A stretch of DNA of 64,000 nt from Listeria kieliensis (GCF_003369925.1 NZ_LARY01000001.1:124001-188000); one strand, 5' to 3'. Shown: positions 18,943 through 27,883, numbered from the stretch's first letter. The notes: a model not told the origin generated them from the letters alone. A program made the numbers and translations.

Positions 18943-20850
18943 ATGCCTAACAAAGAACGACTAGTAGCTTATTTAAAGAAGTTTTCGGATGCACGATTTG
19001 TTTCTGCTAGAGAGTTAGCGGAGGTGTTAGGCGTTACTGATCGAACAATCCGAAACTATGTTAAAACCGTCAATGCGGGTTCTATCCCATTAATTGAGAC
19101 GAGTAGGGAGGGCTATCGACTTTTGGTGCAAAATAAAGATGCGCGAACGACAGATTTAGCGGAACAATCTATTGATGGCAGGCGTTTCTATATTTTGCGA
19201 AGACTATTTAAAAATGCAGATCGGGGAATTGATGTGCTCGATATGGCAGATACGCTCTATGTATCGGATGCGAGTATTCGTGCGGATATAGCTGCATTGC
19301 GTAACTTAGCAGGGAAATACGATTTAATCATTCGACAGCATCAAGGGCGCTTTATCTTAGAAGGAAAGGATCGAAACAAACGGCGTTTGATGGTTCAACT
19401 CGTTCGCTCTACTAGTCAGGGCGAAAATGGTTTTGAAGTTGATATCCAAAAATTTCTTGATGAGATTTCTTTAGAGCAAGTCACAAGTATTGCGGTTAAG
19501 GCTTTTGAAAAATTCCAACTCAAACCGAATTCTTATTTCTTACAAAACTTTATCTTGCATTTGGCAATTGCTATTGATCGAGCAAAAGGAGCAACACTAC
19601 GTTCCCAAATCACGAATATCACAGAAGATGCCATTCAAGAAATTAGTCAGCGTCTATTTGAACAATTTGGAATTGAATTACTGCAAGAAGATAGTCAGGA
19701 ATTGCGGTTATTGTGTGAAGGCGAATTTCATTATACGGATATGGATTTGCTAGAATTCGTGGAACCACAAGTCATCACATCTCTAGAACGAGCACTTACC
19801 GAGATCAAAGAGGTGTATCTGCTAGATTTTAATGATGATACTTTTAAAAAACGCTTACTTCTACATGTTCAAAATTTGTATGTACGATCTAAGCAACATA
19901 AATTTTCTCGTAATTTAAGTTTACTTGAGATTAAAGTGAAGTATCCGGTTTTATTTGATATGGCTATTTATTTATCTTCTATTCTTGCTAGTGATCTGGA
20001 AATGACGATTTCGGATGATGAAATGGCTTTTCTAGCGCTTCATATCGGATCCTTTGTTGCTAGTCAGAAGAAAGCCGAGACCAAAATAAAAACAGTGATT
20101 GTAACGCCGCGTTATAATTCGAATGAAGAGCGAGTTAAAAATCAGATAAAAAAGGAACTAGAAGAGGAACTGAAGATCGTAGCAGTTGTTCAAGATATAC
20201 TTGACGTAGAATTGTCTATTCAGCCTGAACTGATTATTTTCACACAAATGGCTAGTGAAAAAAAGCGAGACTTCCTTTCTCAAGCAAAATCTGTTACGGT
20301 GAAGGAGTTTATAACTACCAAGGATTTGAATTTAATTCGCAAAAAGGTTGAGGAAATCAAGCAGGAAAAATACAGGACTTTTTTAGAAACTTTTTTGCCA
20401 CGACTGATTCGAGAAGACTTTTATTTGGAATTAATGGGAGCTGTTGACAAAGAAGAAATATTTAAGATCATTACTTCGGGATTTCTTGCACAGCAGTTTG
20501 TTCCTGCAAATTTTGGAGAAAAGCTTGCGGAGAGAGAACGATTGTCTGCAACTTCTTTTCCGAGCGGTGTGGCTGTTCCGCATGCGGTTAAATATGTTTC
20601 ATATCAAACGGGCTTATTTATCATCCATTTACATGAACAAATTGAGTGGGATGGCGCTTGGGTGAAATTGGTGATTGCGCTGTCGGTCGATCAAGATGAT
20701 TCGGAGCATTTTAACAAAATTTTTCCGAGAATGATCGAACTGCTTGCGGAAGAAATAAATGTTGCTTATTTGAACAAAAGTAAAAACCGTGCGGACTTTA
20801 TCACGCGATTGATTCACTTGATGACTTCTGAAGGTTATTATTTAGAATAA
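18943..20850 (+). CDS. PRD-domain transcriptional activator, LicR/MtlR type
   Basis: PTS-controlled regulator of 635 residues. Domains in order: HTH_11 (about 1-60, SARELAEVLGVTDRTIRNYV), a second Mga-like HTH (about 85-150, LDMADTLYVSDASIRADI), two PRDs (about 170-390, each with conserved His such as LHLAIAIDRA and LALHIGSF), a IIB-like domain (about 395-490) and a IIA mannitol/fructose-type domain (about 495-635) with its His in SGVAVPHAVKYV. ATG 18943 follows AAGGGTG at eight bases. It lies just behind the PTS/GH1 operon and most likely activates it in response to its phosphorylation state. Notably the IIB-like part, around QPELIIFTQ, lacks an obvious Cys. Confidence 0.88.
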   Translation: MPNKERLVAYLKKFSDARFVSARELAEVLGVTDRTIRNYVKTVNAGSIPLIETSREGYRLLVQNKDARTTDLAEQSIDGRRFYILRRLFKNADRGIDVLDMADTLYVSDASIRADIAALRNLAGKYDLIIRQHQGRFILEGKDRNKRRLMVQLVRSTSQGENGFEVDIQKFLDEISLEQVTSIAVKAFEKFQLKPNSYFLQNFILHLAIAIDRAKGATLRSQITNITEDAIQEISQRLFEQFGIELLQEDSQELRLLCEGEFHYTDMDLLEFVEPQVITSLERALTEIKEVYLLDFNDDTFKKRLLLHVQNLYVRSKQHKFSRNLSLLEIKVKYPVLFDMAIYLSSILASDLEMTISDDEMAFLALHIGSFVASQKKAETKIKTVIVTPRYNSNEERVKNQIKKELEEELKIVAVVQDILDVELSIQPELIIFTQMASEKKRDFLSQAKSVTVKEFITTKDLNLIRKKVEEIKQEKYRTFLETFLPRLIREDFYLELMGAVDKEEIFKIITSGFLAQQFVPANFGEKLAERERLSATSFPSGVAVPHAVKYVSYQTGLFIIHLHEQIEWDGAWVKLVIALSVDQDDSEHFNKIFPRMIELLAEEINVAYLNKSKNRADFITRLIHLMTSEGYYLE

Positions 20851-20888
20851 AAAAAGCAAGCAGGCTGTTGCAACCTGCTTGCTTTTTT
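20851..20888. terminator. Bidirectional terminator
   Basis: AAAAAGCAAGCAGG (20851-20864) and CCTGCTTGCTTTTT (20874-20887) form a perfect stem between the converging PRD regulator and lysine permease genes. Confidence 0.9.
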
Positions 20889-20889
20889 A

Positions 20890-22356
20890 CTAGTTTTCAT
20901 GATGATCGAACTTCGCTTTGTCGAGTGGAACCATTTTTGTTTTTCTTGCAAGTTTATAAGATAACCAGAAAATCAAGAAAATCGGTAAGCCGATGTAAGA
21001 AATACCAATTTTTTGCCACCAAGCGGGATTTGTGAAATCAGGATCCAAGAAAGACTGATAATCTTGTCCGATAATGACAAGGATACATAAGATTAGCGCA
21101 AGAATCGGTCCAAATGGGAAGAATTTCGCGCGGTATTTTAATTCGCTTAAATCATGACCTTGTTTTAAAAAGGCTTTCCGGAAGCGGTAATGGCTGATCG
21201 CAATTCCGACCCAAGCAATGAAGCCTGTTAGCCCGGAAGCGCTCAACAACCATGTATAGATAATCGTGCCATTTTCACTGAGCGTTGTGACGAAAGTAAG
21301 CGCACCGACAATGGTTGTCACAACAAGTGCTGCCATCGGGATGCCGCGTTTGTTGACTTTAGCCAAGAACTTCGGCGCTTTGCGGTCTTTAGCCATGGAC
21401 CAAAGCATCCGCGTTGATGCATATAAGCCTGAATTCCCAGCCGACAATACGGATGTCAAAATAACGGCGTTCATAACAGAAGCGGCGAAGGCAAGGCCAG
21501 CTTTTTCAAATACAAGGGTGAATGGGCTGATTGCAACATCTGTCGCCTCACCACCTAGTAAGTTTGGACTTGTATAGGGAATAATTAGTCCGATAACGAA
21601 AATAGCAAAGATGTAAAATAACAAAATTCGCCAGAAAACTTGCTTGATTGCTTTGGGAACACTTTTTTCAGGCGTGGCACTTTCACCGGCCGCAATGCCG
21701 ACAAGTTCGGTTCCTTGGAAGGAAAATCCAGCAATGAGGAAGGTTCCTAAAATCGCGAAGAATCCACCTTTAAAGGGAGCCTCGCCAAACGTGAAGTTTT
21801 TAAAGCCGATAAACTGTCCACCGAGAATACCAAAAATGGTAAGAACACCGATGATAAGGAAAACGATAACGGTTGCCACTTTGATGATGGAGAACCAGTA
21901 TTCACTTTCACCGTATGCGCGAACGGAAAGAGCATTCAATCCGAAAATCAAAACTAGGAAAATCGTGCTCCACAACCAGGCTGGAGTGTGAGGAAACCAG
22001 AACTGAACGATAATGGCCGCCGTTGAGATATCAACAGCAAGCGTAATGGCCCAGTTGAACCAGTAGTTCCAGCCGAGTGCAAAACCAAAAGCGGGGTCAA
22101 CAAAGCGAGTCGCGTAGGTACTAAAAGAACCGGATACAGGCATATAAGTGGCCATTTCTCCAAGACTTGTCATCAAGAAGAAAACCATTAATCCAATAGC
22201 AACATAGGCGACAAGCGCCCCACCTGGTCCCGCTGTTGCGATCGCATTTCCGCTTGCGAGGAAAAGCCCCGTTCCGATTGAACCGCCGATTGCGATCATC
22301 GATAAATGTCGTGTTTTGAGCGAGCGTTTTACGTCGCCATTTTCATTTTTACTCAT
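20890..22356 (-). CDS. lysP: Lysine-specific permease, LysP
   Basis: APC-family amino acid transporter of 488 residues (E. coli LysP has 489) with about 12 membrane segments, importing lysine by proton symport. The N-terminus RSLKTRHLSMIAIGGSIGTG, ASGNAIATAGPGGALVAY and GFALGWNYWFNWAITLAVD are characteristic. The lysine riboswitch in its leader independently supports lysine as substrate. ATG 22356 and TTG 22359 are both compatible with the AAAAGGAG site; they differ by one residue. Monocistronic. Confidence 0.95.
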   Translation of the reverse strand: MSKNENGDVKRSLKTRHLSMIAIGGSIGTGLFLASGNAIATAGPGGALVAYVAIGLMVFFLMTSLGEMATYMPVSGSFSTYATRFVDPAFGFALGWNYWFNWAITLAVDISTAAIIVQFWFPHTPAWLWSTIFLVLIFGLNALSVRAYGESEYWFSIIKVATVIVFLIIGVLTIFGILGGQFIGFKNFTFGEAPFKGGFFAILGTFLIAGFSFQGTELVGIAAGESATPEKSVPKAIKQVFWRILLFYIFAIFVIGLIIPYTSPNLLGGEATDVAISPFTLVFEKAGLAFAASVMNAVILTSVLSAGNSGLYASTRMLWSMAKDRKAPKFLAKVNKRGIPMAALVVTTIVGALTFVTTLSENGTIIYTWLLSASGLTGFIAWVGIAISHYRFRKAFLKQGHDLSELKYRAKFFPFGPILALILCILVIIGQDYQSFLDPDFTNPAWWQKIGISYIGLPIFLIFWLSYKLARKTKMVPLDKAKFDHHEN

Positions 22357-22418
22357 CAATCAAACTCTCCTTTTTTGTGTCGATTATTCATGCACTTTAA
22401 AGGATCTTAGTCAATAAA

Positions 22419-22456
22419 AAAACCACTCGCTTCGCTATCAGAAGAGAGTGGATCGA
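22419..22456 (-). terminator. Attenuator terminator of the lysine riboswitch
   Basis: On the minus strand CCACTC-CTTC pairs with GAAG-GAGTGG and runs into seven T residues, just after the aptamer and 60 bases before the lysP start. Confidence 0.85.
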
Positions 22457-22479
22457 ATTTTAATTAACGTCAATTCATC

Positions 22480-22672
22480 CTTGTCAGATAGCGCACCTAC
22501 TAAAATGACTGTTTTAGTAGCAGTCCAGTCGCTTTCGCTAACTGTCCCAGCAAAATGAATCGCAAAAACCCATTTCACTTCGGCAACTTTCCTGTTCGGT
22601 TTTCGTCACTGGCGTTTCGCGCGCCTCGAAAAACTTACTTGTGATCGCTGCAACCTCTACCTCACCAAACGC
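22480..22672 (-). ncRNA. Lysine riboswitch (L box)
   Basis: The minus strand reads GAGGTAGAGGTTGCAG, then AAGTAAG, GAGGCGCG, GAAAGTTGCCGAAGTG, TTTTGCTGGGAC and closes with GCGCTATCTGACAAGG. This order of conserved blocks is that of the L box upstream of Bacillus lysC. With lysine bound, the terminator at 22419 forms and lysP transcription stops; without it, readthrough occurs. An open frame of 101 codons crosses this element and is not a gene. Confidence 0.93.
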
Positions 22673-22712
22673 GGATGAGGATTTGTGTTTCAATTGTAAA
22701 AGTTCCTTTTCA

Positions 22713-22741
22713 ATAGTAAAGCAAATGCGGCAAGAAAGCAA
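22713..22741 (-). promoter_or_regulatory. Promoter of the lysP transcript
   Basis: On the minus strand TTGCTT (22736-22741), 17-base spacer, TACTAT (22713-22718), placing the RNA start shortly before the riboswitch. Confidence 0.75.
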
Positions 22742-22805
22742 CCCCCTTTTATAAAAAACAAGATTCGAAAACAAAAACCCTTTTTTCTTGCAAGAAACGA
22801 AGGGG

Positions 22806-22834
22806 TTGACAACGGCGGCAATGCCCCGTAAACT
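22806..22834 (+). promoter_or_regulatory. Promoter of the structured leader / MutS2-like gene
   Basis: TTGACA (22806-22811), 17-base spacer, TAAACT (22829-22834). It lies about 250 bases before the ATG at 23086. Confidence 0.7.
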
Positions 22835-22840
22835 AAAAGG

Positions 22841-23036
22841 CATAGAAAGTAAGCGTCCAAAAATTTAATCGAGGTGCTTTTGGTGAGTGTAGTAGGATCT
22901 TAATTTAGGAACTAAATAGGTAGAAATAAAAATTTTCCTCATTTCGAGGCTTATTTCTGCTTGCCTAATGAAGATGCCAACACTTTCTAAAAATCGACCT
23001 TTTAGAAACTGCAGGGGGGAATCTGTGGTTTTTTTG
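22841..23036 (+). ncRNA. Candidate structured leader or small RNA, unknown class
   Basis: Three structures in a row. A long rod (22887-22983) in which GTGT..GGATCTT..TTAGG pairs with CCTAATGAAGATGCC..ACAC and, inside it, AGAAATAA with TTATTTCT and CCTC with GAGG. A hairpin TTTCTAAAA / TTTTAGAAA (22984-23008). A short stem CTGCAG / CTGTGG (23009-23028) followed by seven T residues, like a terminator. This is either an attenuated leader of the MutS2-like gene or a free small RNA. I could not match it to a known riboswitch: no T-box, M-box, SAM, ydaO or guanidine motif is present. Confidence 0.5.
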
Positions 23037-23085
23037 TGCTTAAAGACGCTTTGCGGTGTCTTCCTTCTTGAAAGGAGAACGCGAA

Positions 23086-24984
23086 ATGAATACTCTTACT
23101 TTTGATAAATTAGAATACCCACAACTTACTCGTGAACTAGCTGAAAACTGTGTCAGTGATGCGGCAAAAGAGAAAGCGCGGGGATTAACACCTTATAAAA
23201 ATAAACGAACGATTGAAGCTAAACTAGAAGAAACAAGTGAAGCGCGGAAAATTTTGGATAGCGGACAAAACTTGCCTTTGTTTGGTGTTAGTAAAATGAA
23301 ACAAACACTCACAAAACTAGAAAAAAGCTTTGAGATGACACCTGTGGAATTGATGGAAATTGCCGATTTTCTGCGGAGTACAAGGCGAATTAAGCAATTT
23401 CTCGAAAAAAATAGAGGTATTGCTCCGATGCTTGCTGAATTTGCGCAAAGCATTCAAAGTTTTATCGAAATTGAAGATGCGATCAGTCAAGCAATTCGTA
23501 ATGGAGAAGTGGATAATGCTGCAAGTTCGAACTTGCGGAAAACGAGGAAGCTGCTGGAAGAAAATCAAGCGAAAACGGCTGAACGTTTGGATAAATTCAT
23601 GAAGAATCCGGAAAACAAAGCTTATATTCAAGAATTTTTTGTGACGCGTAAGAACGATCGCGATACGATTCCGATCAAGGCAAGTTTTCAAAAATTTGTT
23701 CGCGGAACGGTGATCGAAGTTTCAAATAAAGGGACAACGGTTTTTATTGAACCGGAAACAATTGCGAAACTAAGCGCGATTCGAGTCAATTTGAAAGCAG
23801 AGGAGCAAGCAGAAATTTATCAAATTTTGGCGGCACTTTCTGGCGCTGTGCTTGCTGAAATGGATGGGATTAAGCATAACCTAGAAGTGCTCACGGAATT
23901 TGATTTTATCTTTGCAAAAGGTAAGCTTTCAAGGCAAATGGAAGCAACAAGGCCATTTGTGAATGAAAGAGGCCAAATCAAATTGAAACAAGTGAAACAT
24001 CCGTTTCTTGCCATGAAAGCTGCTGTTCCGCTTGATTTTTCGATAGGCGAAGATTATCGCGGCTTGATCATTACGGGGCCGAATGCGGGCGGAAAAACGG
24101 TTGTGCTAAAAACGGTTGGGCTACTTACGCTAATGATGATGGCAGGGCTTCACGTTCCGGCAGCTGAGCACTCTGAGCTTGCGATTTTTGAGCGCGTTTT
24201 TGCGGATATTGGCGACAATCAAAGCTTAGAAAATGCGCTGAGTACTTTTTCGTCGCATATGCAAAATGCCGGACAAATCCTAGCGCAAGTAAATGAAAAA
24301 ACGCTTGTTTTATTTGATGAAATTGGTAGCGGAACAGAGCCAAATGAAGGCGCTGCGCTTGCCATCGCGATTTTAGAGGAATGTTACCGGCGCGGGGGAA
24401 TAACGGTTGCTTCGACACACTATGAAGCGATTAAGCGTTATGGCGGCGCACATCCAGACTTTATCAACGCGAGAATGGCATTTGATGCAGAGACACTTGC
24501 ACCGAAATATCGGCTGATTATCGGTGAATCAGGGGAAAGTAATGCGCTTTATATTGCCGAAAAAATGAATATTGATCGTAAAGTTTTGCAAAAAGCTCAG
24601 TATTACATGGAGGAATCAGATTATGCGCTTGAAAAACTAAGCTTTCAGTCGAAAAATGCGTCGCATGAAGCCAAAGAAACGAGTCAGCCGTTGTTTGAAA
24701 AAGGCGACCGAGTTCGTTTGCTTGAAACGGATGAAACCGGCCTTGTTTTTAGCAGCGACCAAGGTGAAGTGATTGTTTATGTAGATGGCGAGAAACGAAA
24801 AATTTTGCCTCGTCGATTGAGTTTGCTTGCGTCTCGGGCAGAACTTTATCCGGTAGATTATGACTTAAATCAGTTGTTTACAAGCTTCCAGGAAAGAAAA
24901 GAACAACATGACTTCGCACGGGGCTCAAAAAAAGCTTTGCGGCGTGTTCAAAAAGAAATCAAAAAGTCACTCGATTCTGAGTGA
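23086..24984 (+). CDS. MutS2-like DNA-binding ATPase lacking the Smr domain
   Basis: MutS-family protein of 632 residues. The core and lever region (about 1-300) is followed by the ATPase: Walker A ITGPNAGGKTVVLKTVG near residue 327, Walker B LVLFDEIGSGTEPNEGAAL near 405, then VASTHYEAIKRYG. This is the MutS2 (MutSB) type, which has no mismatch-recognition domain. Typical MutS2 is about 780 residues and ends in a Smr nuclease domain; here the chain ends after a short basic helix (KKALRRVQKEIKKSLD), so it is a paralogue and not housekeeping MutS2. ATG 23086 follows AAAGGAG at eight bases. The stop codon lies inside the downstream terminator stem. Role unknown; possibly recombination or ribosome-collision related, by analogy. 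Confidence 0.85.
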   Translation: MNTLTFDKLEYPQLTRELAENCVSDAAKEKARGLTPYKNKRTIEAKLEETSEARKILDSGQNLPLFGVSKMKQTLTKLEKSFEMTPVELMEIADFLRSTRRIKQFLEKNRGIAPMLAEFAQSIQSFIEIEDAISQAIRNGEVDNAASSNLRKTRKLLEENQAKTAERLDKFMKNPENKAYIQEFFVTRKNDRDTIPIKASFQKFVRGTVIEVSNKGTTVFIEPETIAKLSAIRVNLKAEEQAEIYQILAALSGAVLAEMDGIKHNLEVLTEFDFIFAKGKLSRQMEATRPFVNERGQIKLKQVKHPFLAMKAAVPLDFSIGEDYRGLIITGPNAGGKTVVLKTVGLLTLMMMAGLHVPAAEHSELAIFERVFADIGDNQSLENALSTFSSHMQNAGQILAQVNEKTLVLFDEIGSGTEPNEGAALAIAILEECYRRGGITVASTHYEAIKRYGGAHPDFINARMAFDAETLAPKYRLIIGESGESNALYIAEKMNIDRKVLQKAQYYMEESDYALEKLSFQSKNASHEAKETSQPLFEKGDRVRLLETDETGLVFSSDQGEVIVYVDGEKRKILPRRLSLLASRAELYPVDYDLNQLFTSFQERKEQHDFARGSKKALRRVQKEIKKSLDSE

Positions 24985-24990
24985 CTTTTT
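24961..24990. terminator. Bidirectional terminator overlapping the MutS2-like stop
   Basis: AAAAAGTCACTC (24961-24972) pairs perfectly with GAGTGACTTTTT (24979-24990). The last codons and stop of the MutS2-like gene are part of the stem; the converging DUF817 gene ends next to it. Confidence 0.88.
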
Positions 24991-24993
24991 GGC

Positions 24994-25806
24994 TTAAACA
25001 GAAAGATCATGGATTTTCTGTTTTTTGGATTTGGTTGAAGAAAATAACTCGCTAGCTTTGATTTTTTTAAGTTGGGCCACGATAATAATGCTAATAATAA
25101 TTAATAAAAACCAACTCGTGATTTTTCCGATATGTACAGGGCGCCACGCAGCAAGTTGATCGGGGTAACTCCAAGCCCCGAAAAAGCTGGCGATATTTTC
25201 TGCTAGATAAATAAAAAAAGCAATAAGCAGAAAAGAGACCGAAAGAGGCATTTTTAGTTCTTTTTTTGAAACGGTGAAATACACGTTCGTTTTTGCGAAA
25301 AGAAGCAAAACAAGTCCAATCAGTAAATACCGCACATCTGGCAAGAAATGATGCGTGAAAAAGTTGGCATAAATGAATAAGCAAATTGCTACTACGAGAA
25401 CACTTCTTGGCCAATTTTCAAGGCGCAATTGAAATTCTTTAAACGCTCGACAAATATAGCTCGCTACACTTGCATACATAAAACCGCTATACAAAGGAAC
25501 GCCAAATAAAACAGCAAAGCCTGAACCTGGATAACTCCAAGATCCCACCTGTACTTTATAGATTTCGAGACCAAGCCCGATAAGATGGAATAACATGATG
25601 ACTTTCAGTTCATCGAGGGTTTCAAAACCGTAACGAATTAGTAAAACTTGTGTAAGTAAACAAATTAATAAAAGTAAATCGTAGCGGGTAATGAAAGGCA
25701 GTGGAAAAAATTTAGTTACTCCAAGTGCACAAAATATAATGGCAGGAAAGAGGCAACATTTTATTTGTTTCCAAGTAAAGTCTGTTAGTCTAGTTAAAAA
25801 AATCAT
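24994..25806 (-). CDS. DUF817 family integral membrane protein
   Basis: Membrane protein of 270 residues with about eight hydrophobic segments. The repeated motif VGSWSYPGSGFAVLFGVPLYSGFMYAS (key residues W-YPGSG-GVPLYSGFMYA near 90-115) and GAWSYPDQLAAWRPVHIGKITSW (key residues W-YPDQ-W-PVH-GK near 210-235) are the DUF817 hallmarks. No function is established for the family. AGGTGATCAA precedes the ATG. Monocistronic; sits between converging and diverging neighbours with no obvious functional link. Confidence 0.8.
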   Translation of the reverse strand: MIFLTRLTDFTWKQIKCCLFPAIIFCALGVTKFFPLPFITRYDLLLLICLLTQVLLIRYGFETLDELKVIMLFHLIGLGLEIYKVQVGSWSYPGSGFAVLFGVPLYSGFMYASVASYICRAFKEFQLRLENWPRSVLVVAICLFIYANFFTHHFLPDVRYLLIGLVLLLFAKTNVYFTVSKKELKMPLSVSFLLIAFFIYLAENIASFFGAWSYPDQLAAWRPVHIGKITSWFLLIIISIIIVAQLKKIKASELFSSTKSKKQKIHDLSV

Positions 25807-25932
25807 TTGATCACCTTTCCTTCTTTTCTAGGATAACCTAAAAAGCTTTAGAAAAGTATAAAATCTAATTTAGAATTACTGAAGAAGCAAAATCATATCC
25901 GATTTTTGATTCTAAAAGAGTAAAGTTTGCAA

Positions 25933-25989
25933 TCGTTATTAATATATATAATAATAAATATTAATAATTACTATTTTTATTAATAACGA
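25933..25989. promoter_or_regulatory. Long AT-rich inverted repeat upstream of the YeiH-like exporter gene
   Basis: Perfect 12-base arms TCGTTATTAATA (25933-25944) and TATTAATAACGA (25978-25989), 45 bases apart centre to centre, just ahead of a TATACT -10 at 25998-26003. Candidate operator for the LysR protein encoded downstream. Confidence 0.5.
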
Positions 25990-26047
25990 AATTCCCTTAT
26001 ACTTAAAGAAAGAAAAACAGAGACAAAAGGATTGAAAGGGGAAAACA

Positions 26048-27040
26048 ATGATTTTCACGAAAAAAAGTTTTTGGATTGCGGCAGTAACAACACTTGTTTG
26101 TTCACTTGCTGGCAAATATTTAGCACTGGTTCCAGGTTTTAGCTTAGTAGGTGCACTGGTTATCGCACTGCTCTGCGGGATGCTATTTCAAACGGCTAGT
26201 CCGGTTATTTATGCAAGCGTAGAGGGAATTGGCTTTATTTCGAACAAATTCTTACGTTTGGGAATTATTTTACTAGGATTTCGACTTAATTTATATACAC
26301 TGGCCGAATCAGGCGTAAAAACGATTTTTTTAGCACTTATAGTCGTTACGGGAACGATTTTGCTCACTTACTGGCTTTGCCGAGTTTTCCATGTCGAAGA
26401 GCGCTTAGCCATTTTGACAGCAAGCGGATGTGGGATTTGCGGAGCCGCCGCTGTGATGGGCGTTTCGCCGCAAGTGAAGGCGGATAAAGATGATGCCGTT
26501 CTTGCGGTTGCCGTTGTTTGCATTATGGGAACCGTTTTTACGCTCATTGAAATTGGTTTGAAACCGTTGCTAGGTTTTTCTGATGGTCAATTTGGTGTGA
26601 TGGCAGGTGCTTCGCTTCATGAAATTGCCCACGCAGTGGCTGCTGGTGGTTCGGCAGGAATGGCAGGCTTAGATGCTGCAATTATCACGAAATTATCGCG
26701 TGTGATCTTGCTTGCACCTGCTGCTCTTTTTATTGGCATCTGGTACACGCGCCGCTCTGCTGGAAAAGATGAACCAAAAGGAAAATTGCCGATTCCATGG
26801 TTTATGGCAGGCTTTTTACTTTCGAGTGCGATTGGAAGCTTCTTACCGATCTCGCAAGCTTTGATCGATGGACTTGTGAGCCTTGCTTATCTATTCCTAG
26901 GTATGGCAATGGCAGCACTTGGTATGAGTGTGAACTTTAAAGTGATCGCCGAACGCGGCGGTAAAGTTTTTCTTGCAGCAGGAATCAGTTCGGCCGTATT
27001 ACTTGGCTTTACAATGCTTGTAAGTAAACTGTTCTTTTAG
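26048..27040 (+). CDS. YeiH/UPF0324 family putative sulfate exporter
   Basis: Integral membrane protein of 330 residues with about ten hydrophobic segments. Family sequences are LGIILLGFRLNL near residue 75, SGCGICGAAAVMGVSPQ near 125, and GASLHEIAHAVAAGG near 180. UPF0324 members are linked to export of sulfate or other small oxyanions formed from organosulfonates. AAAGGGG precedes the ATG. A LysR regulator follows 15 bases behind in the same transcript, a common pairing with CysL-like regulators, so I infer sulfur-related induction. The transported ion is not shown by the sequence. Confidence 0.82.
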   Translation: MIFTKKSFWIAAVTTLVCSLAGKYLALVPGFSLVGALVIALLCGMLFQTASPVIYASVEGIGFISNKFLRLGIILLGFRLNLYTLAESGVKTIFLALIVVTGTILLTYWLCRVFHVEERLAILTASGCGICGAAAVMGVSPQVKADKDDAVLAVAVVCIMGTVFTLIEIGLKPLLGFSDGQFGVMAGASLHEIAHAVAAGGSAGMAGLDAAIITKLSRVILLAPAALFIGIWYTRRSAGKDEPKGKLPIPWFMAGFLLSSAIGSFLPISQALIDGLVSLAYLFLGMAMAALGMSVNFKVIAERGGKVFLAAGISSAVLLGFTMLVSKLFF

Positions 27041-27055
27041 AAAGGAGAATAGCGC

Positions 27056-27883
27056 TTGTTCCAATTATTAGAAACCTTTATTGCCGTTTATGAAACGAAT
27101 AGTTTTACAAAAGCCGCAAATGCACTTTACATTTCACAACCCACGATTTCCGTGCATATTGAAAAACTGGAAAAAGAACTAGATGTGAAATTATTTGAGC
27201 GAAATGCGCGTAATCGGATTGAAAAAACAGAAGCCGCTACCTTATTCTATGAAAAGGCGAAACAAATCTTAAATGGGTGGGAAAGCGGTAAAGAGGAACT
27301 TGCAGCTTTTTCTGGTAAGGCAAGAAGGAAGTACACGATTGCTGCATCTCAAACGATCGGAGGCTATTTGCTGCCGCAAATCATGGCTGAACTTGGAACG
27401 CTTTATCCGAAAATTAACTTCGAAATTTTGCTGGATAATTCGACAAATGTGTACAAGTCTGTGCATATGCTTGAAGCGGATCTAGGCCTTGTTGAAACGC
27501 CAGAAGTGTATCCAGATATGAACCGAACCGTTTTTATGAATGATCCGCTTGTCATTTTAGGGGATCCGAAATTAAACCGCTGGATTTTGCGTGAAGAAGG
27601 TTCAGGCATTCGTCAGTATACCGAGATTTACTTGAAAGAACAGCAAATTTTACCAGAAGAAAAAATGATCGCCAGCAGTAATGCGTTGATTTTGGAGCTT
27701 GTGAAGCAAGGAATGGGACGCACACTTCAATCGGCTCGAGTTGCCGAAAAACTAGCTTTACCCGTGCAAAAAACAGATTTGATTCGTCCGCTTTATTTGA
27801 TTTTGCCGAAAGCAGATAGCGGAAAAAATGCCAAAATGGCACAGTCGATCTTTGAACTGTTAGCGAAATTAGACGAGCTTTAA
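27056..27883 (+). CDS. LysR family transcriptional regulator, CysL/YwfK-like
   Basis: LysR-type regulator of 275 residues, slightly short for the family (about 300). N-terminal winged HTH (1-60): FQLLETFIAVYETNSFTKAA and YISQPTISVHIEKLEKEL. The effector domain begins near residue 88 (TIAASQTIGGYLLPQIM). TTG start with AAAGGAG eight bases before it. Co-transcribed with the YeiH-type exporter and likely its regulator, acting at the inverted repeat upstream of that gene. Confidence 0.85.
   Translation: MFQLLETFIAVYETNSFTKAANALYISQPTISVHIEKLEKELDVKLFERNARNRIEKTEAATLFYEKAKQILNGWESGKEELAAFSGKARRKYTIAASQTIGGYLLPQIMAELGTLYPKINFEILLDNSTNVYKSVHMLEADLGLVETPEVYPDMNRTVFMNDPLVILGDPKLNRWILREEGSGIRQYTEIYLKEQQILPEEKMIASSNALILELVKQGMGRTLQSARVAEKLALPVQKTDLIRPLYLILPKADSGKNAKMAQSIFELLAKLDEL

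Noticed and set aside
22538-22843. 101-codon open frame on the minus strand upstream of lysP
   Set aside because: It runs through the lysine riboswitch aptamer and its promoter, has no ribosome binding site and no family resemblance.
22841-23085. T-box, M-box or other known riboswitch before the MutS2-like gene
   Set aside because: The T-box sequence and the conserved blocks of the known classes I remember are absent; kept only as an unknown structured RNA.
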